This document shows positions 34,485-43,530 of a stretch of DNA of 64,000 nt, one piece after another. The DNA is taken from NCBI GenBank assembly GCA_947489585.1, contig CANLEE010000011.1, positions 95,037 through 159,036 of the forward strand. Reading direction: 5' to 3'. Every line of letters starts with the position of its first letter. The stretch's first letter is position 1. The translations under genes and the position numbers were made by a program. This stretch comes from an uncultured Psychroserpens sp. (lineage in GTDB: Bacteria; Bacteroidota; Bacteroidia; Flavobacteriales; Flavobacteriaceae). The notes beneath the pieces were generated by a model that was not told the origin of the DNA, ran no database searches, and was given only the letters and a program-made list of their open reading frames with translations.

Positions 34485-34516
34485 AAAAAAAGCGACTCGT
34501 AAGTCGCTTTTTTTTA
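34485..34516. terminator. Bidirectional terminator after oxyR
   Basis: AAAAAAAGCGACT (34485-34497) pairs with AGTCGCTTTTTTT (34502-34514), loop CGTA. It overlaps the stop codon of the convergent 64-residue gene. Confidence 0.9.
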
Positions 34517-34708
34517 TTTTAATAAGATTAAACATTGATCTAATTCTGGGTTCTGTAAGATTAAAGATTTAATATAAATCTTAAGCTCTTCAATTTCGTA
34601 AGGTAATAATCGCTGAAGTGCTTTTTTTAATTCTTTACAGAACAATGTAGTGTCAAAACTCACTTTATTGAGTACCGTTTTAGTGTACTCAAACATTGCT
34701 CTTGCCAT
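34514..34708 (-). CDS. Conserved small flavobacterial protein
   Basis: A 64-residue protein with no signal peptide, MARAMFEYTKTVLNKVSFD then helical segments (LFCKELKKALQRLLPYEIEE, LKIYIKSLILQ). I recall near-identical small proteins annotated as hypothetical in many Flavobacteriaceae, which supports that it is real; its function is unknown. Two Cys (24 and 59) and many Lys/Glu residues suggest a compact helical protein. The gene ends inside the oxyR terminator. About 130 bases separate it from the next gene upstream, containing a palindrome TACATT-CTA-AATGTA (34769-34783). Confidence 0.78.
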   Translation of the reverse strand: MARAMFEYTKTVLNKVSFDTTLFCKELKKALQRLLPYEIEELKIYIKSLILQNPELDQCLILLK

Positions 34709-34768
34709 TCTTTAATTGGGTTTAGGGTTAAAAAAGTAGATTTGTCGTATAGGCTTTATTTTAATTAT

Positions 34769-34783
34769 TACATTCTAAATGTA
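34769..34783. promoter_or_regulatory. Palindrome upstream of the 64-residue gene
   Basis: TACATT-CTA-AATGTA (15 bases) lies in the 131-base gap between the 64-residue gene and the AIM24-like gene. It could be an operator. I see no strong -7 box beside it. Confidence 0.25.
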
Positions 34784-34839
34784 GTAAAAAAAACAATTGA
34801 ATAGACAAAATGCACTAAATTTTAACAGCCAAAACTATG

Positions 34840-35637
34840 TTAAAACCTATTATCACCATCCAATAAATCACCTAAACCGCCTAGTATACTACCTTCACCT
34901 TTACTATTACCGCCTTTCGGTAATGATGAGATAATGCGACCTGCTAATCTACTAAATGGTAGAGACTGTATATAGACTGTTCCTGGGCCTTGCAATTTTG
35001 CAAAAAACAAACCTTCTCCTCCAAAAACAGTATTTTTTATACCGCCTACAAATTCAATATCATAATCGATGTCTTGTGTAAATCCAACAATGCAACCTGT
35101 ATCGACTCGCAATGTTTCTCCAGCTTGCAATACTTTTTTTGCCATTGTCCCACCAGCATGTACAAAGGCCATACCGTCACCTTCTAATTTTTGCATGATA
35201 AAACCTTCGCCTCCAAAAAGTCCGCGACCCAATTTTTTGGAAAACTCTATTCCAACACTAACGCCTTTAGCTGCACAAAGAAAGGCATCTTTCTGGCAGA
35301 TGAATTTTCCATTGTACTCTGTTAAATCTATTGGAATAATTTTTCCTGGATATGGTGAAGCAAATGAAACGTTACGTTTCCCAGTAAGGTCGTTATAAAA
35401 AGCCGTCATAAAAAGGCTCTCTCCTGTTAGAATACGCTTTCCTGCTCCTAATATTTTTCCTAAAAAGCCTGTATCTTTTTGTGAACCGTCACCAAAAATA
35501 GTTTCCATTTTGATGCCATCGTCCATCATCATAAAGCTTCCCGATTCAGCAACAACACCTTCTTGAGGGTCGAGTTCTATCTCAACGTATTGCATTTCTT
35601 CTCCGTAAATTCTGTAATCGATTTCGTGTGATGTCAT
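34840..35637 (-). CDS. AIM24/TIGR00266 family protein
   Basis: A 265-residue soluble protein of the AIM24 (TIGR00266) family. It shows [19 protein letters not shown] near the N-terminus, the repeated Gly-rich beta motifs [22 protein letters not shown] and [21 protein letters not shown], and a Gly-rich tail ([13 protein letters not shown]). The fold is an all-beta prism; the biochemical role is unknown. No signal peptide is present. The DUF4442 gene lies 62 bases upstream on the same strand. Confidence 0.9.
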   Translation of the reverse strand: MTSHEIDYRIYGEEMQYVEIELDPQEGVVAESGSFMMMDDGIKMETIFGDGSQKDTGFLGKILGAGKRILTGESLFMTAFYNDLTGKRNVSFASPYPGKIIPIDLTEYNGKFICQKDAFLCAAKGVSVGIEFSKKLGRGLFGGEGFIMQKLEGDGMAFVHAGGTMAKKVLQAGETLRVDTGCIVGFTQDIDYDIEFVGGIKNTVFGGEGLFFAKLQGPGTVYIQSLPFSRLAGRIISSLPKGGNSKGEGSILGGLGDLLDGDNRF

Positions 35638-35699
35638 GTGTTTTTGTTTTTTAATTGATTACCTATATGTTTATTGAATGACGCATTTGTTACACCCAA

Positions 35700-36155
35700 T
35701 TAATTTTTCACTTTAATAGTCCACTCAAAATTAAAGTCAGATACTTGCACACCTTCTTTATTAATCCCTTTTGAATTAAGTATTATAGTTTGCCCCTCTC
35801 CTGTTGCAATGGCTCTCTCAATAGCGTCATTAATAGCTTCGCCTTGATTGCAAGTAAAGGTAATTCTTCCTGTTGCTTTTTTTGTGAATGATCCATTATT
35901 ATTTGCTACTAACATAGATATTCTTCTACCGCTGGCCTTAATTTTTGACATCATCAAAGCACCAGTTGTGAGCTCGGCTGCCATACCTTGGACAGCCCAG
36001 AACATAGAGTTAAACGGATTTTGATTTATCCATCTATGCTTTACAGAGACCACACAAGTTGTATCATTTAGTGTTTTTGTACGCACACCACAAAAATAAG
36101 CTGCTGGTAATTTGAATATTAAAAATGCATTGAGTTTTCTTGGCGAAATGGTCAT
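35700..36155 (-). CDS. DUF4442 hotdog-fold protein
   Basis: A 151-residue protein with no signal peptide. It opens LNAFLIFKLPAAYFCGVRT and has VVSVKHRWINQNPFNSMFW, the typical DUF4442 sequence, plus MAAELTTGALMMSKI. DUF4442 proteins are hotdog-fold relatives of acyl-CoA thioesterases (PaaI-like). The central Asn and Glu residues fit a thioesterase active site, but activity is not shown. It is the first of two same-strand genes, preceded by a 144-base gap shared with the divergent DUF4870 gene. Confidence 0.83.
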   Translation of the reverse strand: MTISPRKLNAFLIFKLPAAYFCGVRTKTLNDTTCVVSVKHRWINQNPFNSMFWAVQGMAAELTTGALMMSKIKASGRRISMLVANNNGSFTKKATGRITFTCNQGEAINDAIERAIATGEGQTIILNSKGINKEGVQVSDFNFEWTIKVKN

Positions 36156-36262
36156 GTTTACTGGATATTTCAGCTAATTTATTGAAAATAATCGACATGA
36201 CCATTTGTTAAATTTATGTTAATTTTTAGTACTATGCGTAACATAATACCTTCTTTTAGACA

Positions 36263-36270
36263 TATATTTG
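36263..36270 (+). promoter_or_regulatory. -7 promoter box of the DUF4870 gene
   Basis: TATATTTG matches TAnnTTTG exactly, 29 bases before the ATG at 36300. Confidence 0.5.
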
Positions 36271-36299
36271 TATAAGAAATTACTATATGTTTTAAAATC

Positions 36300-36746
36300 A
36301 TGTTAGACAATCACCAAAAAAACATCGCAACATTTATCCATTTATCAACCTTTACTAGGTTTTTAATTCCGTTAGGAAATTACATTGGGCCAATAGTATT
36401 ATGGATGATTAACAAAGACAAGTCTGAATTTATAGATCGTCACGGAAAACAAGCTATCAATTTTCAAATTAGCATTTTGCTGTATACTTTAATTATTGGT
36501 ACCATAACTATTCCGTTTTTTATTTTCAAAATCTTTAACGGTTTAGATTTTGTCGATTTTCATGGATTTCACGATTTCCATATTAATATAGGAGAACCTT
36601 CTCCTCTATTATATATCTCAGGAGGTTTAGGCTTTCTCGCTATTATAGGATTCATTTTTGAACTTATATTTATAGTAATTGCGAGTTTAAAAGCAAGAGA
36701 TGGTGAATTATATGAATACCCATTAACCATCAACTTTTTAAAATAA
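36300..36746 (+). CDS. DUF4870 membrane protein
   Basis: A 148-residue protein with three hydrophobic segments. It has the DUF4870 layout: a start of the form LSTFTRFLIPLGNYIGPIVL, then IDRHGKQAINFQISILLYTL (the conserved HGKQAINFQ), and a last helix (LGFLAIIGFIFELIFIVIAS). Its function is unknown; it occurs in many Bacteroidota near PspC and PadR genes, as here. It is the first plus-strand gene of the run that leads through padR and pspC to the GIN-domain proteins. Confidence 0.85.
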   Translation: MLDNHQKNIATFIHLSTFTRFLIPLGNYIGPIVLWMINKDKSEFIDRHGKQAINFQISILLYTLIIGTITIPFFIFKIFNGLDFVDFHGFHDFHINIGEPSPLLYISGGLGFLAIIGFIFELIFIVIASLKARDGELYEYPLTINFLK

Positions 36747-36750
36747 TTTC

Positions 36751-36774
36751 AATCAATCAATCAATCAATCAATC
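36751..36774 (+). repeat. (AATC)6 microsatellite upstream of padR
   Basis: Six tandem AATC units, followed by AAT, lie in the 89-base gap between the DUF4870 and padR genes. A number change by slippage would alter the padR leader length. Confidence 0.9.
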
Positions 36775-36835
36775 AATTAACCATCATCATCAATCAAAAA
36801 ATGAACAGTTTATTAAAATTTAATCTCATAAGAAT

Positions 36836-37174
36836 ATGAAGATAGAAAACACAAAAGCACAAATGCGAAAAGGTGTATTAGAATACTGTATATTATCAGT
36901 ATTAAAAGATGACGATGCTTACGTAGCAGAAATCTTAGGCACACTCAAAGACGCAAAACTGCTTGTGGTAGAAGGGACTATTTATCCGCTTCTCACAAGA
37001 CTTAAAAATGCTGGATTACTCAATTATCGTTGGGAAGAATCCACATCAGGACCACCAAGAAAGTATTATGGTCTTACAGAAACAGGTCAATTATTTCTTA
37101 AAGAATTAACCATAACCTGGAACGAATTACAAAACGCAGTTAACATAGTAACCAGAGAAAAAACAAAAAAATAA
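36836..37174 (+). CDS. PadR family transcriptional regulator
   Basis: A 112-residue winged-helix protein. It has QMRKGVLEYCILSVLKDDDA, the wing region VEGTIYPLLTRLKNAGLLN and YRWEESTSGPPRKYYGLTE, all standard for PadR. It has the short C-terminus of the small PadR subgroup. The gene overlaps the pspC-like gene by one base (TAATG), so it probably controls this cluster. A 12-codon reading frame starting at 36801 ends by overlapping the padR start (ATGA), which may couple translation. Confidence 0.9.
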   Translation: MKIENTKAQMRKGVLEYCILSVLKDDDAYVAEILGTLKDAKLLVVEGTIYPLLTRLKNAGLLNYRWEESTSGPPRKYYGLTETGQLFLKELTITWNELQNAVNIVTREKTKK

Positions 37175-38985
37175 TGAATAAAACAGTCAACATAAATTTA
37201 GCAGGTATATTCTTCCACATAGATGAAGATGCATACTTAAAATTGCAACGCTATCTTGAGGCTATAAAACGTTCATTTACAGACTCTCAAGGTCGATCAG
37301 AAATTATAGCAGACATAGAAGCGCGTATTGCAGAATTATTTAGCGAGCGTGTTCAAAACGAAAAACAAGTTATTCGTACTAAAGAAGTCGATGAAGTTAT
37401 CACCATTATGGGACAACCTGAAGACTACTTAGTAGATGATGAAATCTTTGAAGACGAACCAAAACATTCATATACAACAAGTAGTAGTTCACCATCTAAA
37501 AAACTTTATAGAGATACAGACAACTCCTATGTGGGAGGTGTATCTTCAGGATTAGGACATTACTTTGGTATTGATGCACTTTGGGTTCGATTAATTTGGA
37601 TACTACTTATATTTGGTGCAGGTACAGGTGTATTACTATACATCTTACTTTGGATTTTTGTTCCAGAAGCAACAACAACTACTGAGAAACTAATGATGAA
37701 AGGGCAACCTGTAAACATTAGTAACATCGAAAAAAAAATTAAAGATGGATTTGGTAGCGTATCAGATTCAATAAGTAATGTTACAGATACTATTTCAGAA
37801 GGTGTAAAAAAAGCCGATTTACCTAAACAAGGGGAACGCATTAAATCATCCTCGAGTTCATTTTTTGAAACTATAGGAAACATCTTTATGTTCTTTTTAA
37901 AGGTCTTTGCTAAGTTCTTTGGAGCCATCCTTATGTTTGTTGGAGCAGTTACTATTATTTCATTAATTGTAAGCTTAGTAGGCGTAAATTTCTTAGACTC
38001 AATACACATTCCTGGAACTAATTTTTATGATGTAGCAGAAGCTGCCAATGTTCCAATTTGGTTAATGTCGTTATTAGTGTTTTTATTTATTGGTATTATA
38101 GCATTTTTCATATTCTACCTAGGACTCAAAATATTGATTACGAATTTAAAATCAATAGGTAATCCAGCGAAATACACATTATTAGGTCTTTGGCTGATTT
38201 CATTTGTATCGCTTATTATATTATTTGCAAGGTTTGGATTGAGTTTTAAAGAAGAAGGCGCTTTTATTAAAACTGAAAAATTAGCATCTATAACAGCTAA
38301 TGACACCTTACGTCTTAGAATGAATAATAATGACTTGTATACATACCATAGCTATTATAGAAGTTACGGATTTGATACTGCTTACGACGAAAATGATAAT
38401 AAAGTATTATTCTCAAGAGGCGTTAGAGTTATTGTAAGATCCACTAAAGACAGCATTGCTAAATTACGTCTTGAGCGCAGCGCAAGAGGGTTTGATTTTG
38501 AAGATGCTAAAACTAGAGCAGAACGTATTAGTTATAATTACGAGTTTAAAAATGGAGAACTCCTTTTAGATAGTTATTTAACCATTCCTCTAAACGAATC
38601 AAGAAAAGGTCAAGAGGTTACTATTACCTTATACTTACCTGAAGGTTCTGTATTATATGCTGATAGTAACACCTATAATTTTCATAGTAACCAGCATTAC
38701 TATAATGACATCTTAGATCATGATATGGAGGAACATTATCTTAAAATTATTTCTAATGGTGTAGAATGTCTCGATTGCCCAGAAGACGAAGAATTTAAAG
38801 TCAGAGTCGACATTGAAGATGAAGAAAATGGCCTTAAAATAAATGAAGACGGTATCAAGGCAAAATCAGATAATAGCAGTTTGCAAATTGACGAAGATGG
38901 TCTAAAAGCCAAAACAGAAGACGTCAAAGTCAATATCGATGACAATGGTATAGAAATTACAACCGACGACAACGACGGACAATAA
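37174..38985 (+). CDS. PspC domain-containing envelope-stress protein
   Basis: A 603-residue membrane protein. An N-terminal cytoplasmic domain (about 1-105) has VNINLAGIFFHIDEDAYLKL and IMGQPEDYLVDDEIF. The PspC domain (about 110-170) shows LYRDTDNSYVGGVSSGLGHY and GTGVLLYILLWIFVPEA. A middle region holds four more helices, and a long beta-rich C-terminal domain follows. The last 60 residues hold three imperfect 17-residue repeats of the form L-x-I-x-(E/D)DG(I/L)KAK. The PspC family responds to envelope stress in enterobacteria; the function here is inferred from the domain. It is tightly coupled to padR. Confidence 0.88.
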   Translation: MNKTVNINLAGIFFHIDEDAYLKLQRYLEAIKRSFTDSQGRSEIIADIEARIAELFSERVQNEKQVIRTKEVDEVITIMGQPEDYLVDDEIFEDEPKHSYTTSSSSPSKKLYRDTDNSYVGGVSSGLGHYFGIDALWVRLIWILLIFGAGTGVLLYILLWIFVPEATTTTEKLMMKGQPVNISNIEKKIKDGFGSVSDSISNVTDTISEGVKKADLPKQGERIKSSSSSFFETIGNIFMFFLKVFAKFFGAILMFVGAVTIISLIVSLVGVNFLDSIHIPGTNFYDVAEAANVPIWLMSLLVFLFIGIIAFFIFYLGLKILITNLKSIGNPAKYTLLGLWLISFVSLIILFARFGLSFKEEGAFIKTEKLASITANDTLRLRMNNNDLYTYHSYYRSYGFDTAYDENDNKVLFSRGVRVIVRSTKDSIAKLRLERSARGFDFEDAKTRAERISYNYEFKNGELLLDSYLTIPLNESRKGQEVTITLYLPEGSVLYADSNTYNFHSNQHYYNDILDHDMEEHYLKIISNGVECLDCPEDEEFKVRVDIEDEENGLKINEDGIKAKSDNSSLQIDEDGLKAKTEDVKVNIDDNGIEITTDDNDGQ

Positions 38986-39078
38986 TTAACAATTCATCAT
39001 CAATAATCAACGGTTCAGATATTTAAATTACAACTAACCAACCATTTTTTAAATATTTGAACCATAATCAATCAAAAA

Positions 39079-39873
39079 ATGATACAGTTTATCTATAAAT
39101 TAATAACACTTGTTTTAGTGTTCTACGGAACAATTGCCATTAGCAATCATACTAAAACAGAAAAGCATTCTGAAGTTTATACGACTTTAAAAGCAAACGA
39201 CAGTTTACTATTTGAGCGCTCTTTTAATAAGTGTGAAACGCAATATCTTGAACAGCTCATTGCAGAAGACTTTGAATTTTACCACGATATTGGAGGCTTA
39301 GAAGATTCAAAAGAAGGTTTTATTAAAAGTATGCAAAACGGAATTTGTAATCCTGAAAACACAACTAAATCAAGACGTGAGTTAGTAGAAGGCAGCTTAG
39401 AAGTATTTCCACTTAAAAACAACGGAGAAATTTATGGTGCTTTACAAAACGGTGTTCATAAGTTCTTTGAAACAACAAACGGAAAAGAAGTAGCAGGAAG
39501 TATTGCGAAATTTTCTCACTTATGGCTTTTAGAAGACGGGAAATGGCTCTTAAAACGTGTCATAAGCTATGATCACCAAATGCAAGAACAACCAATCACA
39601 GATCGTGTTAACGTATCAGATACTACACTAGATTCATATATAGGACAGTATGAAGCTAAAGATTCTGGATTGGTCATTATTTCTAGAACCAAAACTGGTT
39701 TACATATCAATGCTGGAGGTATGAATGCTGACATATATGCAAAATCGGAAACACTTTTTGCACACCAACAAGCACCATTGACTTTTGAATTTATATCCAA
39801 CTCTGAAGGCTCTATAACGAAGTTTATTGTTAGAGAAAATGACAACATCGTTGAAGAAGCCATAAAAAAATAA
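39079..39873 (+). CDS. Exported DUF4440-like protein (SnoaL/NTF2 fold) with C-terminal beta domain
   Basis: A 264-residue protein. The N-terminal helix (FIYKLITLVLVFYGTIAIS) is a signal or anchor. A DUF4440-like NTF2 domain (about 35-175) shows LLFERSFNKCETQYLEQLIA, EDFEFYHDIGGLEDSKEGF and WLLEDGKWLLKRVISYDHQ. A C-terminal DUF3471-like beta domain covers about 185-264 (LDSYIGQYEAKDSGLVIISR). No catalytic residues can be assigned. It is in the padR-pspC-GIN cluster. Its start context (AATCAATCAAAAAATG) closely matches the 36801 start upstream of padR. Confidence 0.78.
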   Translation: MIQFIYKLITLVLVFYGTIAISNHTKTEKHSEVYTTLKANDSLLFERSFNKCETQYLEQLIAEDFEFYHDIGGLEDSKEGFIKSMQNGICNPENTTKSRRELVEGSLEVFPLKNNGEIYGALQNGVHKFFETTNGKEVAGSIAKFSHLWLLEDGKWLLKRVISYDHQMQEQPITDRVNVSDTTLDSYIGQYEAKDSGLVIISRTKTGLHINAGGMNADIYAKSETLFAHQQAPLTFEFISNSEGSITKFIVRENDNIVEEAIKK

Positions 39874-39917
39874 TAGCAATCATTGCTGAACTTGTTTCAG
39901 TATTAAAACAAAAAATC

Positions 39918-40646
39918 ATGACAACATTAACAAAATTTACCATCGCAGTAGTATTTAGCTTACTACTTATGTCTTGTAACTTTGACATCAATTTAAACCC
40001 AGGTGTTAGAGGAAATGGGAATGTATCAACCGTAGAACGTAACATTGAAGATGACTTTAATCAAATTAAAGTAAGTAGAGGTATCGATGTTTATATCACA
40101 CAAAGCGATTCTCGTATGCTAAAAGTTCAAGCAGACGAAAATCTTCACGACATCATTAGGACTGAAGTTAAAGATGGTGTTTTAAAAATCTATGCAGATG
40201 AAAGTATTAGTACTTCAGAAGCTAAAAAAGTGATGGTCAATGTTAAAGACTTAAACCTTATTAGCGCTACTAGTGGTAGTGACGTATACTCAACCAATAC
40301 TATCGAAGCCAATAATATTAAGCTAATCACAACAAGTGGCGCAGATTTAGAAGTTGAAATCAACGCAGAATCTACAACTTTAGCTTCTACCAGCGGAAGC
40401 GATATTGTAGTTTCAGGAAAAACCAATACATTAAGTGCTTCAGCAACAAGTGGAAGTGATATTAAAGCACGTGAACTCATCTCTCAAAGTTGTGTTGCCT
40501 CAGTGACAAGTGGCGCAGACATTGTAGTTCATGCAGAACAAAAATTAACCGCAAATGCAACCAGTGGAGGCGATATCAAATACTACGGAAATCCGAAAAA
40601 CGTGAGTGAAAATGATGCCGTTTCTGGAAGTATTCGCAAACAATAA
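39918..40646 (+). CDS. GIN-domain (DUF2807) lipoprotein
   Basis: A 242-residue lipoprotein (lipobox LLLMSC, Cys20) with one GIN domain, a right-handed beta-helix-like fold common in Bacteroidota envelope proteins. The sequence shows FNQIKVSRGIDVYITQSDSR and DENLHDIIRTEVKDGVLKI. It contains repeated ATSGSDIKA- and TSGADI-type turns (at least six TSG(S/A)D/GGD units). The function is unknown; the fold may support adhesion or signalling. It is preceded by a 44-base gap from the DUF4440-like gene and followed by a terminator. A paralogue follows at 40756. Confidence 0.88.
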   Translation: MTTLTKFTIAVVFSLLLMSCNFDINLNPGVRGNGNVSTVERNIEDDFNQIKVSRGIDVYITQSDSRMLKVQADENLHDIIRTEVKDGVLKIYADESISTSEAKKVMVNVKDLNLISATSGSDVYSTNTIEANNIKLITTSGADLEVEINAESTTLASTSGSDIVVSGKTNTLSASATSGSDIKARELISQSCVASVTSGADIVVHAEQKLTANATSGGDIKYYGNPKNVSENDAVSGSIRKQ

Positions 40647-40682
40647 AAAAGAAACAACCAACCAACTAATCAATCATTTTTT

Positions 40683-40724
40683 AAACCATTTCAAACTCAA
40701 ATCGAGTTTGGGATGGTTTTTGTT
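40683..40724 (+). terminator. Intrinsic terminator after the first GIN gene
   Basis: The 16 bases at 40683-40698 pair with 40704-40719 through 14 Watson-Crick pairs and two G-U pairs, followed by TTTT. The loop is 5 bases. Confidence 0.85.
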
Positions 40725-40725
40725 T

Positions 40726-40733
40726 TATATTTG
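40726..40733 (+). promoter_or_regulatory. -7 promoter box of the second GIN gene
   Basis: TATATTTG, a perfect TAnnTTTG match, 22 bases before the ATG at 40756. The right arm of the terminator just upstream supplies a TTTG (40707-40710) at 15-base spacing that might act as -33 element. Confidence 0.5.
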
Positions 40734-40755
40734 TTATAATACTTAATTAATTAAA

Positions 40756-41589
40756 ATGAAAAATATTACACTATTTCTATTCATCCTATTAGGCTACAGT
40801 ATAACTGGTTATGCTCAGGGTGCAGAAAAAATAAAAGGTGATAGAAATTTAACTATTAAACAAACCTATGTTGATGATTTTAAGAAGATTATAATTGGGG
40901 AAGACTTTAATGTAGAATTATTTTACAATAAAAAACCTTCTGTAGAAATTGAAACCGATGATAACCTTCATGCCTATATCAATGTTCAAGTTATTGATAG
41001 TGTACTCACATTAACAACAACAGCAGATATAAGAGCTAAGAAGATAAGCATAAAAATTAATTACGGAGATTCTTTTTCTGACATTGAAGTTAAAGATGAT
41101 GCCGAAGTACGATCGCTTACTTCATTAGAATTAACTAATGCAGCATTAAAGACTAGCGGCTCATCTAGAGCTTACTTGAATATTAAAACCGATACTTTTA
41201 GTTTTATAAGTAGTGATAAAACAAAGGTGAAATTAAATGTTGCAGCTACTAATGTAACTGTTGAAGTTAGTGATAATACTAAAATGGACGCGCTTATTAA
41301 TGCTACAGACATAAAAATGGATTTATATCAACGTGCTAGCGCAGATATTGAGGGCACTATTGATAGCTTAGCACTTAGAGCCGATAATAACTCTAAATTT
41401 AACGGTAAAAACCTTACAGCTAAAACATGTACCGTTATTGCCGAAATCGCAAGTGATGTTTACCTTGAAGTTATAGATACAATTAGTATTGAAGCGTCAG
41501 GCACTAGTGAAGTGTATCTCTATGGAAACCCTAAAATCACAATTAATAAATTTACAGATACTGTAAAGCTTCAGAAGAAAGAAAAATAG
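40756..41589 (+). CDS. Exported GIN-domain (DUF2807) protein, paralogue of the upstream gene
   Basis: A 277-residue exported protein with signal peptide ending TGYAQ. The mature chain carries a GIN domain similar in layout to the upstream lipoprotein: FKKIIIGEDFNVELFYNKK aligned with the start of the other copy, then IETDDNLHAYINVQVIDSVL. It lacks the lipobox Cys, so one paralogue is lipidated and the other is probably soluble or secreted. Its C-terminal third retains the beta repeats (GTSEVYLYGNP). It is followed after 46 bases by the M2 peptidase gene. Confidence 0.83.
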   Translation: MKNITLFLFILLGYSITGYAQGAEKIKGDRNLTIKQTYVDDFKKIIIGEDFNVELFYNKKPSVEIETDDNLHAYINVQVIDSVLTLTTTADIRAKKISIKINYGDSFSDIEVKDDAEVRSLTSLELTNAALKTSGSSRAYLNIKTDTFSFISSDKTKVKLNVAATNVTVEVSDNTKMDALINATDIKMDLYQRASADIEGTIDSLALRADNNSKFNGKNLTAKTCTVIAEIASDVYLEVIDTISIEASGTSEVYLYGNPKITINKFTDTVKLQKKEK

Positions 41590-41635
41590 CCTAACAATTA
41601 TTACAAAAACTAACTTTAATTCAAAACAATTTAAG

Positions 41636-43453
41636 ATGAAGAAAACAATCTTAGTCTTTGTCATTCTAATGACAATCGTTTCATGTAAAAAAGATACCAC
41701 CGAAAAAGGCGCAACAACTGTATCAAAGGAAAAGGTTCAAACTTTTTTAGATGAATACACTTCAACATTTACAAAGCTGTATTATGATTCTGCACTAGCA
41801 GAGTGGGATGCAAATACAAAAATTGTAGCTGGTGATACAACAAATGCATACAAGGTTCAAAAAGCAAATGAAGCTTTAGCCAAATTTACAGGAAGTTCTG
41901 ATGTCATTGAGAAGACCCGAAAATTCCTTGAAAGTAAAGACAACTTAGACATTGTTCAAGTGCGTCAACTTAACACGATACTATATGCTGCTGCTAACAA
42001 TCCGGAAACAGTTTCAGATTTAGTAAAAGAACGAATTACTGCTGAAAACGCTCAAAATGAAGCACTTTTCGGCTATGATTTTAAAGTGAATGGAAATTCG
42101 GTAACTACAGGAGATATCGATAAAGTTTTGAGAGAATCTAACGATGAAGCCGAACGATTAGCTAATTGGGAAGCTTCAAAAGATGTTGGAAAAGGTCTTA
42201 AAAATGGTCTTGAAAATTTGAGACAACTGCGAAATAAAACTGTAGGAGCTTTAGGCTATGACGATTACTTTTCATATCAAGTTTCAAGCTATGGTATGTC
42301 ACGCCAAGAAATGCTTGATGAAATGAATAAAATGGTAAAAGAAGTTTGGCCTTTATACAGAGAATTACATACTTGGGCAAGACATGAGCTTGCAAAGAAA
42401 TTCAATGCTGAAGTACCAGAATATCTTCCAGCCCACTGGCTACCAAATCGTTGGGGGCAAGACTGGAGCTCTCTTGTAAGTGTTGAAGGTTTAGATATTG
42501 ATGCCGTATTAGCCGATAAAGATCCAGAGTGGATTGTAAAAGAAGGAGAAAATTTTTATAAAAGTATTGGTTTTGATGCATTGCCTGCAAGTTTCTACGA
42601 GAAATCAAGTATGTATCCATTACCTGCTGATGCGCCTTACAAAAAGAATAATCATGCCTCAGCTTGGCATATGGATTTAGAGAATGATTTACGCTGTTTA
42701 ATGAGCGTAGAACCAAATGCAGATTACTATGAGACGATTCACCATGAGTTAGGACACATATACTATTACCAAGCTTATACAAATCCAAATGTTCCTCCAT
42801 TACTTAGAGAAGGTGCAAATCGTGGTTACCATGAAGCTATTGGAAGTTTATTAGGTTTTGCTGCGATGCAAAAGCCATTTTTAGCTAATAAAGGTTTAGT
42901 GGATGCTGATGCACAAATTGATGAAACTCAAAATCTATTAAAAGAAGCATTGAGTAACATTGTATTTTTACCATTCTCTGCTGGTGTTATGACCGAATTT
43001 GAAAATGCTTTGTATGCTGAAAACTTACCGAAAGATGAGTTCAACAAGAAATGGTGGGAATTAGCTAAGAAATATCAAGGTATGGTACCTCCTTCTAACC
43101 GTGGAGAAGAATTTTGTGATGCAGCTTCTAAAACACATATTAATAACGATGCTGCGCAATACTATGATTATGCAGTATCTTATATTTTATTGTTTCAATT
43201 TCATGACCATATATCAAAGAACATCTTAAAACAAGATCCTCATGCTACTAACTATTTTGGAAGTAAAGACGTAGGAACATTTTTAAGAGGTGTTTTAGAA
43301 ACAGGTGCTAATAACGATTGGAGAACATTACTTAAAGAAAGTGTTGGCAGTGAAATGAGTGCTAAGCCAATGTTAGAGTATTTTGAGCCTCTTATGGAGT
43401 ATCTTAAATCGCAAAATGAAGGAAGAACATATACACTTCCAGAAACCTTATAA
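41636..43453 (+). CDS. M2 family peptidyl-dipeptidase lipoprotein (ACE-like)
   Basis: A 605-residue zinc carboxypeptidase related to angiotensin-converting enzyme. It is a lipoprotein (lipobox TIVSC, Cys17). The zinc motif HELGH is at residues 370-374, and the third ligand lies downstream in GYHEAIGSLLGF. Further markers are ASAWHMDLENDLRCLMSV, NRGEEFCDAASKTHINND and FHDHISKNIL. M2 enzymes release C-terminal dipeptides. Together with the M3 peptidase at 10215 it gives two dipeptidyl-carboxypeptidase lipoproteins in this window. It has the normal length and is followed by a perfect terminator hairpin. Confidence 0.92.
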   Translation: MKKTILVFVILMTIVSCKKDTTEKGATTVSKEKVQTFLDEYTSTFTKLYYDSALAEWDANTKIVAGDTTNAYKVQKANEALAKFTGSSDVIEKTRKFLESKDNLDIVQVRQLNTILYAAANNPETVSDLVKERITAENAQNEALFGYDFKVNGNSVTTGDIDKVLRESNDEAERLANWEASKDVGKGLKNGLENLRQLRNKTVGALGYDDYFSYQVSSYGMSRQEMLDEMNKMVKEVWPLYRELHTWARHELAKKFNAEVPEYLPAHWLPNRWGQDWSSLVSVEGLDIDAVLADKDPEWIVKEGENFYKSIGFDALPASFYEKSSMYPLPADAPYKKNNHASAWHMDLENDLRCLMSVEPNADYYETIHHELGHIYYYQAYTNPNVPPLLREGANRGYHEAIGSLLGFAAMQKPFLANKGLVDADAQIDETQNLLKEALSNIVFLPFSAGVMTEFENALYAENLPKDEFNKKWWELAKKYQGMVPPSNRGEEFCDAASKTHINNDAAQYYDYAVSYILLFQFHDHISKNILKQDPHATNYFGSKDVGTFLRGVLETGANNDWRTLLKESVGSEMSAKPMLEYFEPLMEYLKSQNEGRTYTLPETL

Positions 43454-43471
43454 ACACATTTTAAAGTGTAT

Positions 43472-43512
43472 AAAAAAGAGCCTAAAGTAAATTTACTTTA
43501 GGCTCTTTTTTT
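43472..43512. terminator. Bidirectional terminator between the M2 peptidase gene and trxB
   Basis: A 20-base arm (43472-43491) is followed directly by its exact reverse complement (43492-43511): AAAAAAGAGCCTAAAGTAAA then TTTACTTTAGGCTCTTTTTT. T and A runs at both ends serve both convergent genes. Confidence 0.92.
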
Positions 43513-43530
43513 AGTATATTCCTTTTCAGC

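Noticed and set aside
36751..36774. AATC repeats as a CRISPR array or leader
   Set aside because: The unit is 4 bases with no spacers and no cas genes are present; it is a simple microsatellite.
37560..38009. A 149-codon minus-strand frame inside the PspC gene
   Set aside because: It is antisense to well-defined PspC transmembrane segments and has no independent support.
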